Source of the DNA: Acanthosepion pharaonis
Taxonomy: Eukaryota > Mollusca > Cephalopoda > Sepiida > Sepiidae
DNA length: 64,000 bases
Reading direction: 5' to 3'
NCBI GenBank assembly: GCA_903632075.3
Contig: CAHIKZ030000026.1
Span: forward strand, 270,001 to 334,000
In this document: in pieces, positions 43,395 to 53,819 of the stretch
Numbering within the stretch: the stretch's first letter is position 1
Layout: each line of letters starts with the position of its first letter
Notes under the pieces: generated by a model
Databases searched by the model: none
Seen by the model: only the letters and a program-made list of their open reading frames with translations
Told to the model about the DNA's origin: nothing
Made by a program: the position numbers and the translations under genes

Positions 43395-43760
43395 TTTGAG
43401 TGTGTGAGGCTAAGGGTCTTGGCAAAGATCACCCCTCTTTGAACGTCGTAACTGGCGCTACAGATTCACAAATAATGAACTGTACTAAATAACAGAAACC
43501 ACATCCCTTGAAGACTTCCAAGAGCAGCAACAACTAAAATCGCTAGCACGTATAAATCGAAGAGAAAATAAAGATGTTCGCATTCCACACAGCTTCAAAT
43601 AAAAGGATAGAAAGGAAACTTCCATCAATACTAGAAAGAGCGTTAACAGCTACTGGATATAAGAAACCTTTCTTCTGATAAAATTGTTATAAGAGAAAGA
43701 TCTTATGAATTTCAACCAATAGTTGCTGCTCGGTCAATGTATGTCAAATGCTTCATTATA
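43395..43760 (+). mobile_element. LINE ORF2 C-terminal fragment (ITNEELY type)
   Basis: Encodes, with stops, ITNNELY-type and LEDFQEQQQLKS-type residues and ends near TTCAACCAATAGTTGCTGC. Same family as 4.24 kb. Confidence 0.6.
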
Positions 43761-43794
43761 AGGAAACGGTTAATATTACCATTACCATTACCAT

Positions 43795-44200
43795 TACCAA
43801 TTGGATTAGTTTGCTTGTTTTTTTTTTTTTGTGTGTGTGTGTGTGTTTTTTTTTTACCGGCATATCAACACCTCTATGGGTTATTTAATAGCGAACTTTA
43901 AATATTTTGTATGTAATTTTATTTATTTATTTTTATTTTTTTGAGATATGAGTCTTACTAATTAACTCATAATCAGTCAGATAATTGCTGTTTGCAAAGG
44001 TATTTTCGAGTAAGTAGATATAACGAATTTAACTGGAATTGGAACTCGGCTCTCCGATAAACAATTCCGGGCCGTTATCCATTACTCCATCCTCACATCC
44101 AAGCTAGAGCACTTGATATTCCAAATCGTCTACCTATATAGGTACTGACTAGGCTCAACATTGCTTTACTTCAGTGTTCGTAACTAATCAGATTATAAAA
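43795..44200 (-). repeat. Composite 5S-tRNA SINE, degraded head
   Basis: Tail 43830-43900 (CGGCATATCAACACCTCTAT), body, tRNA-like part 44035-44100 (GGAACTCGGCTCTCCGATAA) and a decayed 5S-like head 44108-44190 (CTATATAGGTACTGACTAGG, AACATTGCTTTACTTC). Confidence 0.72.
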
Positions 44201-44226
44201 ATATTGTAGAGATTTCTTCTTTCTTT

Positions 44227-44609
44227 TTATGTGCCGTGTCCTTTCAGGACGTAGGCAATCATGGCTCTCCACCTCCTCCTATTCCTTGCAGCTCTCAATA
44301 AGTTTCTGCTACCTCCCCCAGACAACGTTCTGTCATCCACTTGCTTAAGCTCGCTACGTATGTGATGCGTTGCTTTTCCTTGTCTCTCTTTCCCTCTATT
44401 CGACCTGAGAGTATCAGATTCTCCAAGCCCTCCTTTCTCATTACATGTCCCAGGAATTCCATCTGCCACTTCCCGATGTTAAGTATAAGCTTCCTCCTAG
44501 TTTGCATCCTCTCTAAGACCTCATCGTTGCTAACACACTCGCTCCATGATATCCTGAGCATCCTTGTGTAGAACCATATCTCCATCGCGTCGAGTATGTA
44601 CATCCTCAA
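44227..44609 (-). mobile_element. Non-LTR retrotransposon RT C-terminal fragment (RTE-like)
   Basis: Minus strand 44609-44295: MEIWFYTRMLRISWSECVSN, EFLGHVMRKEGLENL and LSGRIEGKRDKEKQR, a tail typical of RTE/BovB-like or related LINE ORFs. After a frameshift it finishes in 44227-44300 as RRRWRAMIAYVLKGHGT. Clade not certain. No upstream RT core in the window. Confidence 0.8.
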
Positions 44610-45019
44610 TTAATTGTCAGTAGCAGTGATTGTTTCCTTAGCACCCATTGCCTTGACAACGATAATCCTTGTGTTGTTTGTACTGAAGAAAACTTGTAAA
44701 TCTTTTGTCAGGTATTTCTCGCTAAACCGGTTAGAAAATTCTTCGGGTGGTTACCTGAAACCGGTTTTAAAGGAGAAAGATATAACTTCTTATATATTCC
44801 CAATGATACGCACAAGTTCTCTAAATATCGCAAACATGTAAACATATTAAGACTGTGCAAAATTTCTCAGTGCTCTATTTTAAAAACGAGAAAAGAAAGG
44901 CAAAGTTGAGAACCGGTTTGTTTGTTTTTGTTTTTACAAATATCCCCCCAATACAAGCTCCCAAAGCCACTCAAAGTAGAGGCTTGCCGAATGTAGTTGT
45001 TTTATATCGTAAGAGGATG

Positions 45020-45440
45020 AAGCAAGTTCAGATTCTGATTCGTTTTTTACGGTTTGTCAACATTTTGCGGGTTATTTAAAGCCAAAACATATATCTAGAT
45101 TGTAAGAATTTCTTTTGAGTGTGAGGGTGGAGATAATAATAATTTCGTGATACAACTCTTACTAATTAACCAAAAACTGGGGTGGGGTGGATTCATACTT
45201 TACCAAAGGTATTTGCGCGTAAGCGGATATAACTAAGCCAATGGGAATTGAAACCTGGCTTCCCGATTAACAATTCTAACTCGTTATCCAATACACCACA
45301 CACACATCCACTTTTACAGCACTTGGCATTCCCAAGCGGTCATCCATCTAGATACTGACCAGGCTCGACATTGATTAACTTCGGTGACCATACGAGAACC
45401 GGTGTTTCAACAAGATGTGACCGTAATCCTCAGATTATAA
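45020..45440 (-). repeat. Composite 5S-tRNA SINE (best copy)
   Basis: Minus-strand order: 5S rRNA-like head 45440-45315 (complement contains CCGAAGTTAATCAATGTCGA and GGATGGATGACCGCTTGGGA, the 5S internal-promoter A- and C-box regions), a short GT-rich spacer, tRNA-like part about 45305-45225 (GTATTGGATAACG and GGTTTCAATTCC), body, and tail GGCTTTAAATAACCCGC ending near 45020. Confidence 0.85.
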
Positions 45441-45469
45441 AGATGTATAGGATAAAAAAACAGTTTGTT

Positions 45470-45870
45470 TATAGTCATCGAGAAAGCATCCTCTCGGGAG
45501 TTTAGTTTTGGTGGGGAAACTGTTTGAGTGTAATTCCCTTTTTACCAATGGATATGATAAGTCAATCCGGTGTTCGTGAAATTGCTGGTACTACTTGTAA
45601 AAGATTACTAGTCATTATTGAGTTGGTCGTTAGTATTATGATTTATAGGATAGATAACGGTTTACACTCAGAAGTCATCGAAGAAGCATCCTCTCGGGAG
45701 CCTGACCCACAAAACAGTGGCTTTGAGGAAAATCTGTCTGAGTGTAATTCCCTTCTTACTAATAGAATGCGTTGAGTCAATCCTGTATTCGAGAGATGGC
45801 TGGTACTAGCTGTAAAGGATTACTAATCGTTATTGTGTTGGTCGTTACTATTAACTTATTAATTTAATTA
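45470..45870. repeat. 200-bp tandem duplication
   Basis: Two units (45476 and 45676) sharing CATCG...AAGCATCCTCTCGGGAG, GAGTGTAATTCCCTT and GATTACTA.TC.TTAT; unit 2 is slightly diverged. The 83-codon ORF is not supported by any domain. Confidence 0.85.
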
Positions 45871-45954
45871 AGAATTTACCTCTGTAAGTCTAGGGTTAAC
45901 CGTCACCTTTGTAGTTAGATTGTAGTTATCAGGGAAGCATCCACTCGGGAATCT

Positions 45955-46080
45955 TTTCTTACGTTACCTGGTACTCCCAAGCGGTAAGTCATTTAGATAC
46001 TGGCCACACTTGACGTTGCTTAACCTCGATGATCGTATGAGAAAATGTGTTTCAACCTGATATGGCCGTAAGCTAGTGTT
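45955..46080 (-). repeat. 5S rRNA-derived head, isolated
   Basis: ACCTGGTACTCCCAAGCGGT, then GACGTTGCTTAACCTCGATG and GATATGGCCGTAAGC, the complement of an almost full 5S rRNA with many substitutions (about 115 bp). Not flanked by a tRNA-like part here. Substitutions in paired regions make a functional gene unlikely. Confidence 0.75.
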
Positions 46081-46730
46081 TCTAACGAAATTTTACTATT
46101 TCGTAATACTTTACTTTCCCGAGTCTTTTTTAGTTCATACAGTTGTAACTAAGCCATTCCAGAGGACCGGAAGTGCTACTGACGCCTTTGTGTGCGGAGG
46201 TCCCGGAAGTAAGTTCCGCCATATTGTTTGACCACAAATATCAACAGTGGACTATGCGTTTAGGGGATCACGAAAGGCGTGTGGTCTTGAAAGTTACTAC
46301 ACATGACTTTACGGGCAACAACAGCCTAGCTACACCCACAGATCGGAATCACACCCATTACTTACGTATTCTGTTGCTGAGAATTTCCACTCAGGCAGTT
46401 TCTTCCCAAACACCCGTTACTTTGTGGGGCAGACTCCTGTGTGGAACCTTTTCACGTCAAACGTGATCTCTCCTCTATACTAATAACTAGTGATACTATA
46501 ATATGAGATCTACCGTGGCATTTACGACCTACCGTAAATGACGATGCAATCATTATTACTGGAAAATGCTCGGGAAAAACGATGACATTTTTACTGATTT
46601 TTTTTTTCATAATATCAAATCAGTTTACAAACATTAAAATCACTATTTGATGATTTCTTTAAAATGTTTTTGTATGAAAAAATTGTTAATAATTTTTATA
46701 CATAACCAATTTACTGTTCACTGCCTTTAA

Positions 46731-46766
46731 CTCTAACCCTAACACGTAACCCTAACCCTAACCCTA
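46731..46766 (-). repeat. Interstitial telomere-like (CCCTAA)n
   Basis: Contains CTAACCCTAACACGTAACCC TAACCCTAACCCTA, the complement of the metazoan/molluscan TTAGGG telomere repeat. Unit 2 has a degenerate counterpart at 47541-47572. Confidence 0.85.
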
Positions 46767-47087
46767 CCATATTTCACACTTCCAAGAGTTGGTAAATATC
46801 ATACCATAGTAGAAAATGAATAGTAGATATCAGACCATAGTAGAAAATGAAGAGTAGATATCGTACTATAGAAGAAAATGAATAGTAGATATCATACTAT
46901 AGTAGAAAATGTATAGTAAATATCATACCATACTAGAAAAGGCATAGTAGATAGCATACTATAGTAGAAAATGAATAGTAGATATCATACTCTAGTCGCT
47001 CCTAATAATCTTCTGACTTTTATGTTCAAATCATACAACTCATACAACAACCCTTAAATTGAGTGGCTCTTCGGCCTTGCATTACTT

Positions 47088-47146
47088 TTTTTAATTTTTG
47101 TTACTAAAGTTTGCATACTTTAGTAACAAAAATTTAAAAAAGTAAT
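47088..47146. repeat. Near-perfect hairpin
   Basis: Arms of about 29 bp (GTTACTAAAGT and ACTTTAGTAAC at the apex) around TTGCAT, with one mismatch in the T/A run. The duplicate unit 2 has only one arm. Confidence 0.9.
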
Positions 47147-47909
47147 TTCTACAATATTTTTTTAAAAATACATATTTCTATAGTAAAAGCATTTACTATG
47201 CGTTTCTGTCGTAAAAAAATCTTGTAAATTAAAAGCCTTTTAAAAAATGGTAAAAATCATGTATTTTCGGAGACCCGTTGCACGATACACAATTAATTTT
47301 TTTTTCTGGAGTGGTTTAAACGGTGCTCCTATAGTATGGTATCTATCAAGGCATTTGAGACCTACCAAAAATAACGATGCATACAAGCTCAATAAACGAT
47401 GACCTGTTTACTGTTTATTTAAATGATATCAAATCAGTTTACAAATATTAAAATCACTATTTGATGATTTTTATTTTTTTGTATAAAAAAATTGGTAATG
47501 ATTTTAATGCATAACTTAAAGTTCACTGTTCACTGCCTTTAACCCTAATCCTAACCCCCTAATCCTAACACATTTCACACTTCCAACAAATTTCATACTT
47601 CCAAATATCATACTATAGTAGAAAATAAATAGTAGATATCATACTATAGTAACTCCTAATAATCTTCTGACTTTCTCCTATTATGTTCAAATCACACAAT
47701 TTATTCAGCAATCTCTGCCTTGAGTGGCTCTTAAGCTTAGCATTATGCGAAATTTAGTAACAAAAATAAAAAAGTAAGTTCTACAATAATTTAAAAAAAT
47801 ACACATATCTATAATAAAAGTATTTACAATGCATTTACAATATCGTAAAATATCTTCTAAAGAAACACAATAAAAGCCTTTAAACTGTATGAGATGTGTG
47901 GATGACGTA

Positions 47910-49245
47910 AGGGTTATCAACGCGAAATATGGAATAGAAGTGTTGAGTTCAAATTCTCATCAAGTCTGTTCTCTTTTACTTGGCGCAATGCCTCTTCTTG
48001 CAGTTATCGTTTAAATACCATGATAGAGTGGGCGATTTAACCTTGAAAGGACAACATTAATACTTTCTGTCTTGTTCTAAATACACCAAATGTTGATACA
48101 CATGTAGTTGTTAATATAAACAGACCTTTTCAAGCATTTATTTGACACATAGGTCTCATGTTACTTACTGCTGTCTCAATGCGGTCACCTATCGATCTAC
48201 TAAGCAAGATAGAATTTCCTGGACACGTCAAAATAGTGATTGTAAACAATGCACGAATTCATGATAATTTATGCTTTAACAGGTCAAAAACCCTAATATT
48301 ACATTTTAGTATACACATAATTAAGCAGACGAGAACAAATGCTCTTTTATGCAAATCTTTCATCAGCCAATGACATGGCAGTAATTTAACGGATATTGGC
48401 ATTTAAACGGGGTCATGACAAATTGCTGAAATTTGTGGGAAAATGAAATAAAATCGATACATAAAATAATAATAATAATAATAATAATGAATAATAAAAA
48501 AACGTAAAAAATAAATACATATTCCCATGAACTTAAAAGTAAAATAACCGGAAATATGATTAGCCTCTTTGGTTTCGTCAAACGCCGCAAGGTGGCGCTG
48601 TTGAATTTCATTAAAAAAAAAGTTTCCTGCCTCGCTCTTTTTCTCCCTTAGCAATACGGGATAATTACGTTCCCGCTGGAGAATGTTAGCTTCCCCGGTC
48701 CACAGATAATTGAACTCTCTTCCCACTTTCCAACGCATGGCACACACACGTGTCTCCCTAAAACATCCACCTATGAATAAGTCAAGCTTTTTCTCTGGTC
48801 GTTCCAACTCTGCGCAAGGCTGACTTGTGATCGATTATTATAATGATGTGTATACTTACCCTAACTTCTGGACCGAGGGAAAATAATGGACATACCCAAG
48901 AACTTTGTTCCACTATAGTTTATACAAAAAGTGAATAATCTGCTTGTGAACCTCTAGTTTATTCTTAAGCATCTTTGTTTATCGTAATTGAACATGTCTC
49001 CACTTAAAATGGAAACCAACATACAACCTCTTAAATTCTATAACTTCAGTTCATGCAGGGGAAAGGGGATTTTCACACACAACCATCTCTAAGCTTTACA
49101 GAAAATGGTCGATAAAAGAAAAAAATCCGCTGAGTGAGCGGCAATTCAGGAGCAAAAATTTCTTGTTGCTAAAAGAGGCCAATGGCCGGACTGGTTTAAG
49201 CTGACAGAAAACAGCAGTTCAAATAACGATACTTTGCAACGCAGA
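47910..49245. other. No recognisable feature except a TAA run
   Basis: Small unrelated ORFs on both strands and a (TAA)n at 48465-48488. The 134-codon minus ORF 48403-48807 runs through the TAA run and lacks a domain signature, so I do not call it. Confidence 0.45.
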
Positions 49246-49257
49246 TATACACTAGAA

Positions 49258-49687
49258 CAGGGTTTTTCAAACTTTTTGACTTGCGGACCCCTTTATATTT
49301 CAGGCTTTAACTTAGGGACCCCCTTATAAACGCTTATGAAATTTATTCATAAATATTTGCTGAATATAACACAATTTTGCATTAATGCAAACGCCTAACA
49401 GCCAATGAGAAAGCCGGAAATCGCAAAAGAGATCCAAAATTCAAATCATTTGGTTCCTTCTCTGCATGAATAGAATCCATTATCTTTATCAATTTAAGAT
49501 ACAAATTATATTAGTATATCAAATCTATGAAATAGTTTATTGAATCGATTTATTTCATGATCGGCCTACTTATAAGCGCTTATAAGTTGCACGTCACCCA
49601 TAAAAAAGTGTTTGCTGTCCACGGACCCCCTATCTTGTCCTTGCGCCCCCCCCCCGTGGTCCGCGGACAACAGTTTGATAACCCCTG
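49258..49687. mobile_element. hAT-type MITE with 8-bp TSD
   Basis: 430-bp non-autonomous element. Ends CAGGGTTTTTCAAACTTTTT and the inverse ACAGTTTGATAACCCCTG. Flanked by perfect 8-bp duplications CACTAGAA (49250-49257 and 49688-49695), the hAT size. Inner sequence has CGGACCCC and its near-inverse CCGTGGTCCGCGG. No transposase. Confidence 0.93.
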
Positions 49688-49695
49688 CACTAGAA

Positions 49696-49850
49696 CATCT
49701 CTGGACACACAACACATTAAACCTTGAAGCAGCAGAAAACCAAGGCAGGTGCCACCCCTGTCAAATAAGAACTAGGAAATGGAATTCACTAAGAATCACA
49801 AAACCCACTTTGGCAATTCATCTGCGGACTCACCACGCCGTCTAAAATGG
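49696..49850 (+). other. ORF-like flank of the hAT MITE
   Basis: Excision in thought of the MITE joins RRYTLEHLW upstream with HNTLNLEAAENQGRCHPCQ and IHLRTHHAV downstream in one frame. The C-x2-C and His-rich end suggest a zinc-binding tail, as at the end of some DNA-transposon transposases, but I cannot name the family. Confidence 0.3.
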
Positions 49851-49859
49851 CGTAAAGTC

Positions 49860-51413
49860 AAGAAGCAATTAACAATAATTAACTTTTCTTTTTAGTGTTC
49901 ACAAACAAACATTTTCTGTGCTTGCTTGCCTTGAGTCAGAAGGTTGAAGTCTTTCGTCTGCTACGGCTAATGTGAAAGGTTTAAAAAACATCATCATTTT
50001 TGGTCTGGTACACGCTCAAAATGTTTTTCCATATCAATTAATGGAAAATACTATTCGATTAACGTCAAAATGTCTCAAAGTGAGTCATAAATGGATTGTT
50101 GCTGCTATAACTTGACTGGTAGTGTTCAGATTGGTTAACTCGGCCTTGCAGATGAAGACTTATTTTCCACTCAACAACCACTTTCCCATAGACGCAACAT
50201 TGGGATCCTGTTGTCAGACTATAGCGATTTCCATGACAAATGATCACTTTTTAGTTTCACTAATTCAGACTTTTACTGCCAGAACACGCCATGCTACTTC
50301 AACGGATTCGAATCATTCTTATTTCCCCCGTATTCCAAATTTAAGTAGAAAGGTCCACTCAAACAGCTTTTTCCTCAAGTGCTGATACCTTTTGAAACAA
50401 ACCCTCGCGTCTATACTTCTCTGAACAACGCTAATCCTTATCTATACTCGGCACCCTCTTTATCTTTTCTTCCTACCGTCTCTCTGTTTATTTATATTAT
50501 ATATCTTATTCATGATAATCATTCCAACAGTAACCATTTACATTGAGTGGCTCTCTGGCATTAGTTTGTTTTTTAATTGGGACTTGGCATTCTCCACTGT
50601 TGTAATACGTATTAATTCCTTCTTCCGTGGTTTATGCTTTCGATGTGTTTATACTGCTATAATGAATATGCTAAACGGCTTCCTTCAGCTTAACAAGAAG
50701 AATTCACTCATATCGTTGCACCAGAAGATATTTCTTTGTGCATTGCTCTAGTTTTAGTCCTACCCATCTATCTTTTTTCTCTACGCTATATAACCAGGTG
50801 TCAATCGCTTACGAAATCCCCAGTAACCACCTGGTTTCGCTTGCTCCTAGAATGTTAATATTTAGCCTGTTTATTTCCTGTTTGATATTTTCTCTTGCTG
50901 GTCACCTTCATTTAATGTCCTTAAACCCCGTGTACTGTTTTGTCTGTTGAAATAAATTTTTGGATGACGGTTAATTGATAATTATGTGTCACTCCTAAGG
51001 GAAGTAACTCTCTTCGCGCCTTTATTTCTATTATTTAATTTTTCCATTGCCATGATTTTTTCTTAAAGATAGGGAAGTCGTTTCTCATTGCCTTCTCCAC
51101 GGTGATTTTATTGAAACACCCTCTCTAGCTAGATGGTCGTTGGTTCATCAAGTGTGCTTCCGCCTTTTGTCAGGTATTATTTTTCGTTCTTCTCTTTGTA
51201 CTCTATGAAGAGAGGCGGGCGAACAAGTTTAGTCGTCGACCAAGAAACAAATGCTGGGGACAGACATTTCACGATGTCTTGAAAATGTATGCATAGGTCG
51301 ACAGCAAGCAACGTAAGTGCCATAAAGACGTATAAGTGCGTCGACAGAAGCGGAAATGCTGCTATGATTCTAGCTGTTTAAAACGGAAAAGGACATTGTC
51401 AGTTCGTTGGTGA
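49860..51413. other. No recognisable feature
   Basis: About 1.5 kb apparently non-repetitive within this window, with ORFs under 90 codons (50122-50385, 50512-50751, 50738-50950) that lack domains or splice context. Best candidate region for unique genomic sequence. Confidence 0.45.
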
Positions 51414-51423
51414 TATTGATATC

Positions 51424-52914
51424 GGGAATGGAACGTTCCGACGTTGGCCCATTTAGAGTCGCCGATTAGGAATTTTTCAGCAGAGGGACGAATAGGCGTC
51501 AGATTAATACTTTGCCGTTATAGTCAAATTCTCTCTCGCCCTCCCTCCCTCCCTCTCTCTCTCTCTCTCCCTCTCTCTCTCTCTCTCTGAATTCAAATCA
51601 GTACTTCGTCCAATTTAAGAAAAAGAGTAATTGGAGGTATTTTTAAATTTAAGAAAAGAATAATTGGAGGTTTTTTTTTATATTTAAGAAAAGGAGTAGT
51701 TGGAGGGTAAAGGAGTATCTGGAGGCATTTTTATATTTAAGTAAAGGAGTAGTTGGAGGCATTTTTAAATTTAAGTAAAGGAGTATCTGGAGGCATTTTT
51801 ATATTTAAGTAAAGGAGTAGTTGGAGGCATTTTTAAATTTAAGTAAAGGAGTATCTGGAGGCATTTTATATTTTAAAGGAGTAGTTGGAGCATTTTTTAA
51901 ATTTAAGTAAAGGAGTATCTGGAGGCATTTTTATATTTAAGTAAAGGAGTAGTTGAGGCATTTTTTATATTTTTAACGGAAAATCTGGAGGCATTTTTAT
52001 ATTTAAGTAAAGGAGTAGTTGGAGGCATTTTTATATTTAAGTAACAGAGTAGTTGGAGCCACTTTTATATTTAAGTAAAGGAGTATCTGGAGGCATTTTT
52101 ATATTTAAGAAAAGGAGTAGATGGAGGAATTTTTATATTTAAGAAAAGGAGTAGATGGAGGCATTTCTATATTTAAGAAAAGAAGTAGTTGGAGGTATAT
52201 TTATATTTAAGAAAAGGAGTAGTAGGAGGCATTTTTATATTTAAGAAGAGGAGTAGATGGAGGCATTTCTATATTTAAGAAAAGAAGTAGTTGAAGGTAT
52301 TTTTATATTTAAGAAAAGGAGTAGTTGGAGGTATTTTTATATTTAAGAAAAGGAGTAGTTGGGGGCATTTTTACATTTAAGAAAAGGAGTAGTTGGAGGT
52401 ATTTTTATATTATATTTCCTTCATTGCAGCTTCATATTTTTCCTTCGTCAAAGCCCTTTTATTCCATATAGAAATGCTGATGAATGGATCAAAAAAGTTA
52501 TAATGGAAGTTGAATCATTAAACCCAATTGAATTCCTGGAGGGTGTTGCTCATAATTACGAAAAGAAGTAATTTCTAAGATTAAATAGCTTTACTAAGTT
52601 TTTAAAAATTTTTTTGAAATTCAATATTTTTAATTTAAGCTTTTAATTTATATTATTTCAAGTGTTTTAAGATTAGCCTTCATTCCTTAAATGAATAAAA
52701 AGCCATTTTGAAAGTTAAGTGTTTTCAATGCTTTTATCCTTGGGGTAGGGTGGGGGAGTTGCCTCTGGTCAACGATAGTAACGTCGAAAAAGTCTGAAGC
52801 CTTAACGGCTGTGTCGAATAGCCCAACCATTTTTCTGACACCAAATCAGCCACGCCGAATCAGCCACGACGAATCAGCCACGCCAAATGGGCTGCGTCGA
52901 AACGTACGAACCCC
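51424..52914. mobile_element. MULE-type transposon with 9-bp TSD and minisatellite core
   Basis: 1.49-kb element. Left end GGGAATGGAACGTTCCGACG then GGCCCATTT; right end complement GGGGTTCGTACGTTTCGACG then GCCCATTT: terminal inverted repeats of about 30 bp. Flanked by identical 9-bp ATTGATATC (51415-51423, 52915-52923), the size made by Mutator-like elements. Interior: CT run (51541-51590), 33-bp minisatellite (51600-52405), then a 45-codon coding remnant (NADEWIKKVIMEVESLNPIE, ending at a stop at 52571). Sub-terminal GAATCAGCCACG direct repeats lie at 52843-52885. Confidence 0.85.
51600..52405. repeat. 33-bp minisatellite inside MULE
   Basis: About 24 units, consensus GTAAAGGAGTAGTTGGAGGC + ATTTTTATATTTA, with GTAGTTGG and GTATCTGG subtypes alternating, which points to expansion of dimers. 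Confidence 0.95.
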
Positions 52915-53099
52915 ATTGATATCAATGTGTCTGTTGCTGTTGCCAAGAGTGACATTGACTAGTGACCTATCTAGAAGGACTAATGATCCCTAAAAGTATC
53001 AGTTCAGTCGCTTATTTTTCATTAAGAATTAACGATGTTTGTACTCATAACAATAACAATGGGGAATAGATTTTTAATTTTTATTTTTTTGTATTGAAT

Positions 53100-53340
53100 T
53101 ATCATACTTATAAAACCCAGGTTGTGTGTGTCTGTGTGTGTGTCTGTTCGTTTATATATTGGATCGGATTTCCTACATTTTTCAACCGATTTCAACAAAA
53201 CTTCAGAGAACTACGTAAAATTACCTTGCGGTGGTTCTGACAGTGCCAAAAATTGAAAAACAATTGTTTTTGCACGAAATCAATTTGAAAACACGATTAA
53301 GAGGCATCGTGAGAATAAAAGCCAGGTTATTTATTTGTTG

Positions 53341-53395
<55 letters not shown>

Positions 53396-53782
53396 TATAT
53401 ATGGGATCGGATTTCCTACATTTTCAACTGATTTCAACAAAACTTCACTTTTTTTGGCAGGTAGTGTTTCTTATTGTCTTGCACACTTTTTTCTTTATTT
53501 TTACATTCAGAATGCTTTAAAAATTCCATTTACAAGACAATTGTTTCTAATAAAATTCTATTCAATCGGTAGACTCATAACGATTGAAAACAATGTTTTT
53601 GTTTGAGTTTGGGTTTGACCAATTCGTAAAAAAAAAAAAAAAAACTAATTAAGACATGCGTGTCCGTCAACCTTAAACAATAATCTTTGTCAATTTTATT
53701 TTTCAGTCTTTATGAATGTCGATACTTGATCTATCTCTTACTGTTATATCCCCGGGCAACGCCGGGCTCTACTGCTAGTATT
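53100..53782 (-). repeat. GCCCGG dispersed repeat, inverted copy with duplication
   Basis: Reverse orientation of 3562-4016. It ends CCCCGGGCAACGCCGGGCTC near 53750-53775 and contains a partial internal duplication: GGATCGGATTTCCTACATTT occurs at 53161 and 53405, each preceded by a GT-rich run. Confidence 0.65.
53335..53392. repeat. (TG)n microsatellite
   Basis: About 25 TG units inside the repeat above; yields poly-CV ORFs that are artefacts. Confidence 0.95.
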
Positions 53783-53819
53783 TGATAAATCTATGCGCTG
53801 AGCACAAAACTTTACCCGG

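Larger units (their letters stand above)
46485..47905. repeat. Large imperfect tandem duplication with internal minisatellite
   Basis: Unit 1 (46485-47280) and unit 2 (47330-47905) share in the same order: GGTATCTA/GAGATCTACC, ATATCAAATCAGTTTACAAA, TTCACTGCCTTTAAC, telomere-like CCCTAA motifs, ACATTTCACACTTCCAA, then 31-bp AGTAGATATCATACTATAGT repeats (7-8 units in unit 1, 2 in unit 2), CTCCTAATAATCTTCTGACT and a common end AAAAGCCTTT. Confidence 0.85.

Noticed and set aside
44295..44609. Host enzyme encoded on the minus strand
   Set aside because: The frame is the characteristic tail of a non-LTR retrotransposon polymerase, with a frameshift.
45955..46080. Functional 5S rRNA gene
   Set aside because: Clearly 5S-derived but with many substitutions, and other copies are fused to SINE parts.
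48403..48807. 134-codon minus-strand ORF as a gene
   Set aside because: Its C-terminal half crosses a TAA run (poly-Tyr) and the rest matches no family I recognise.
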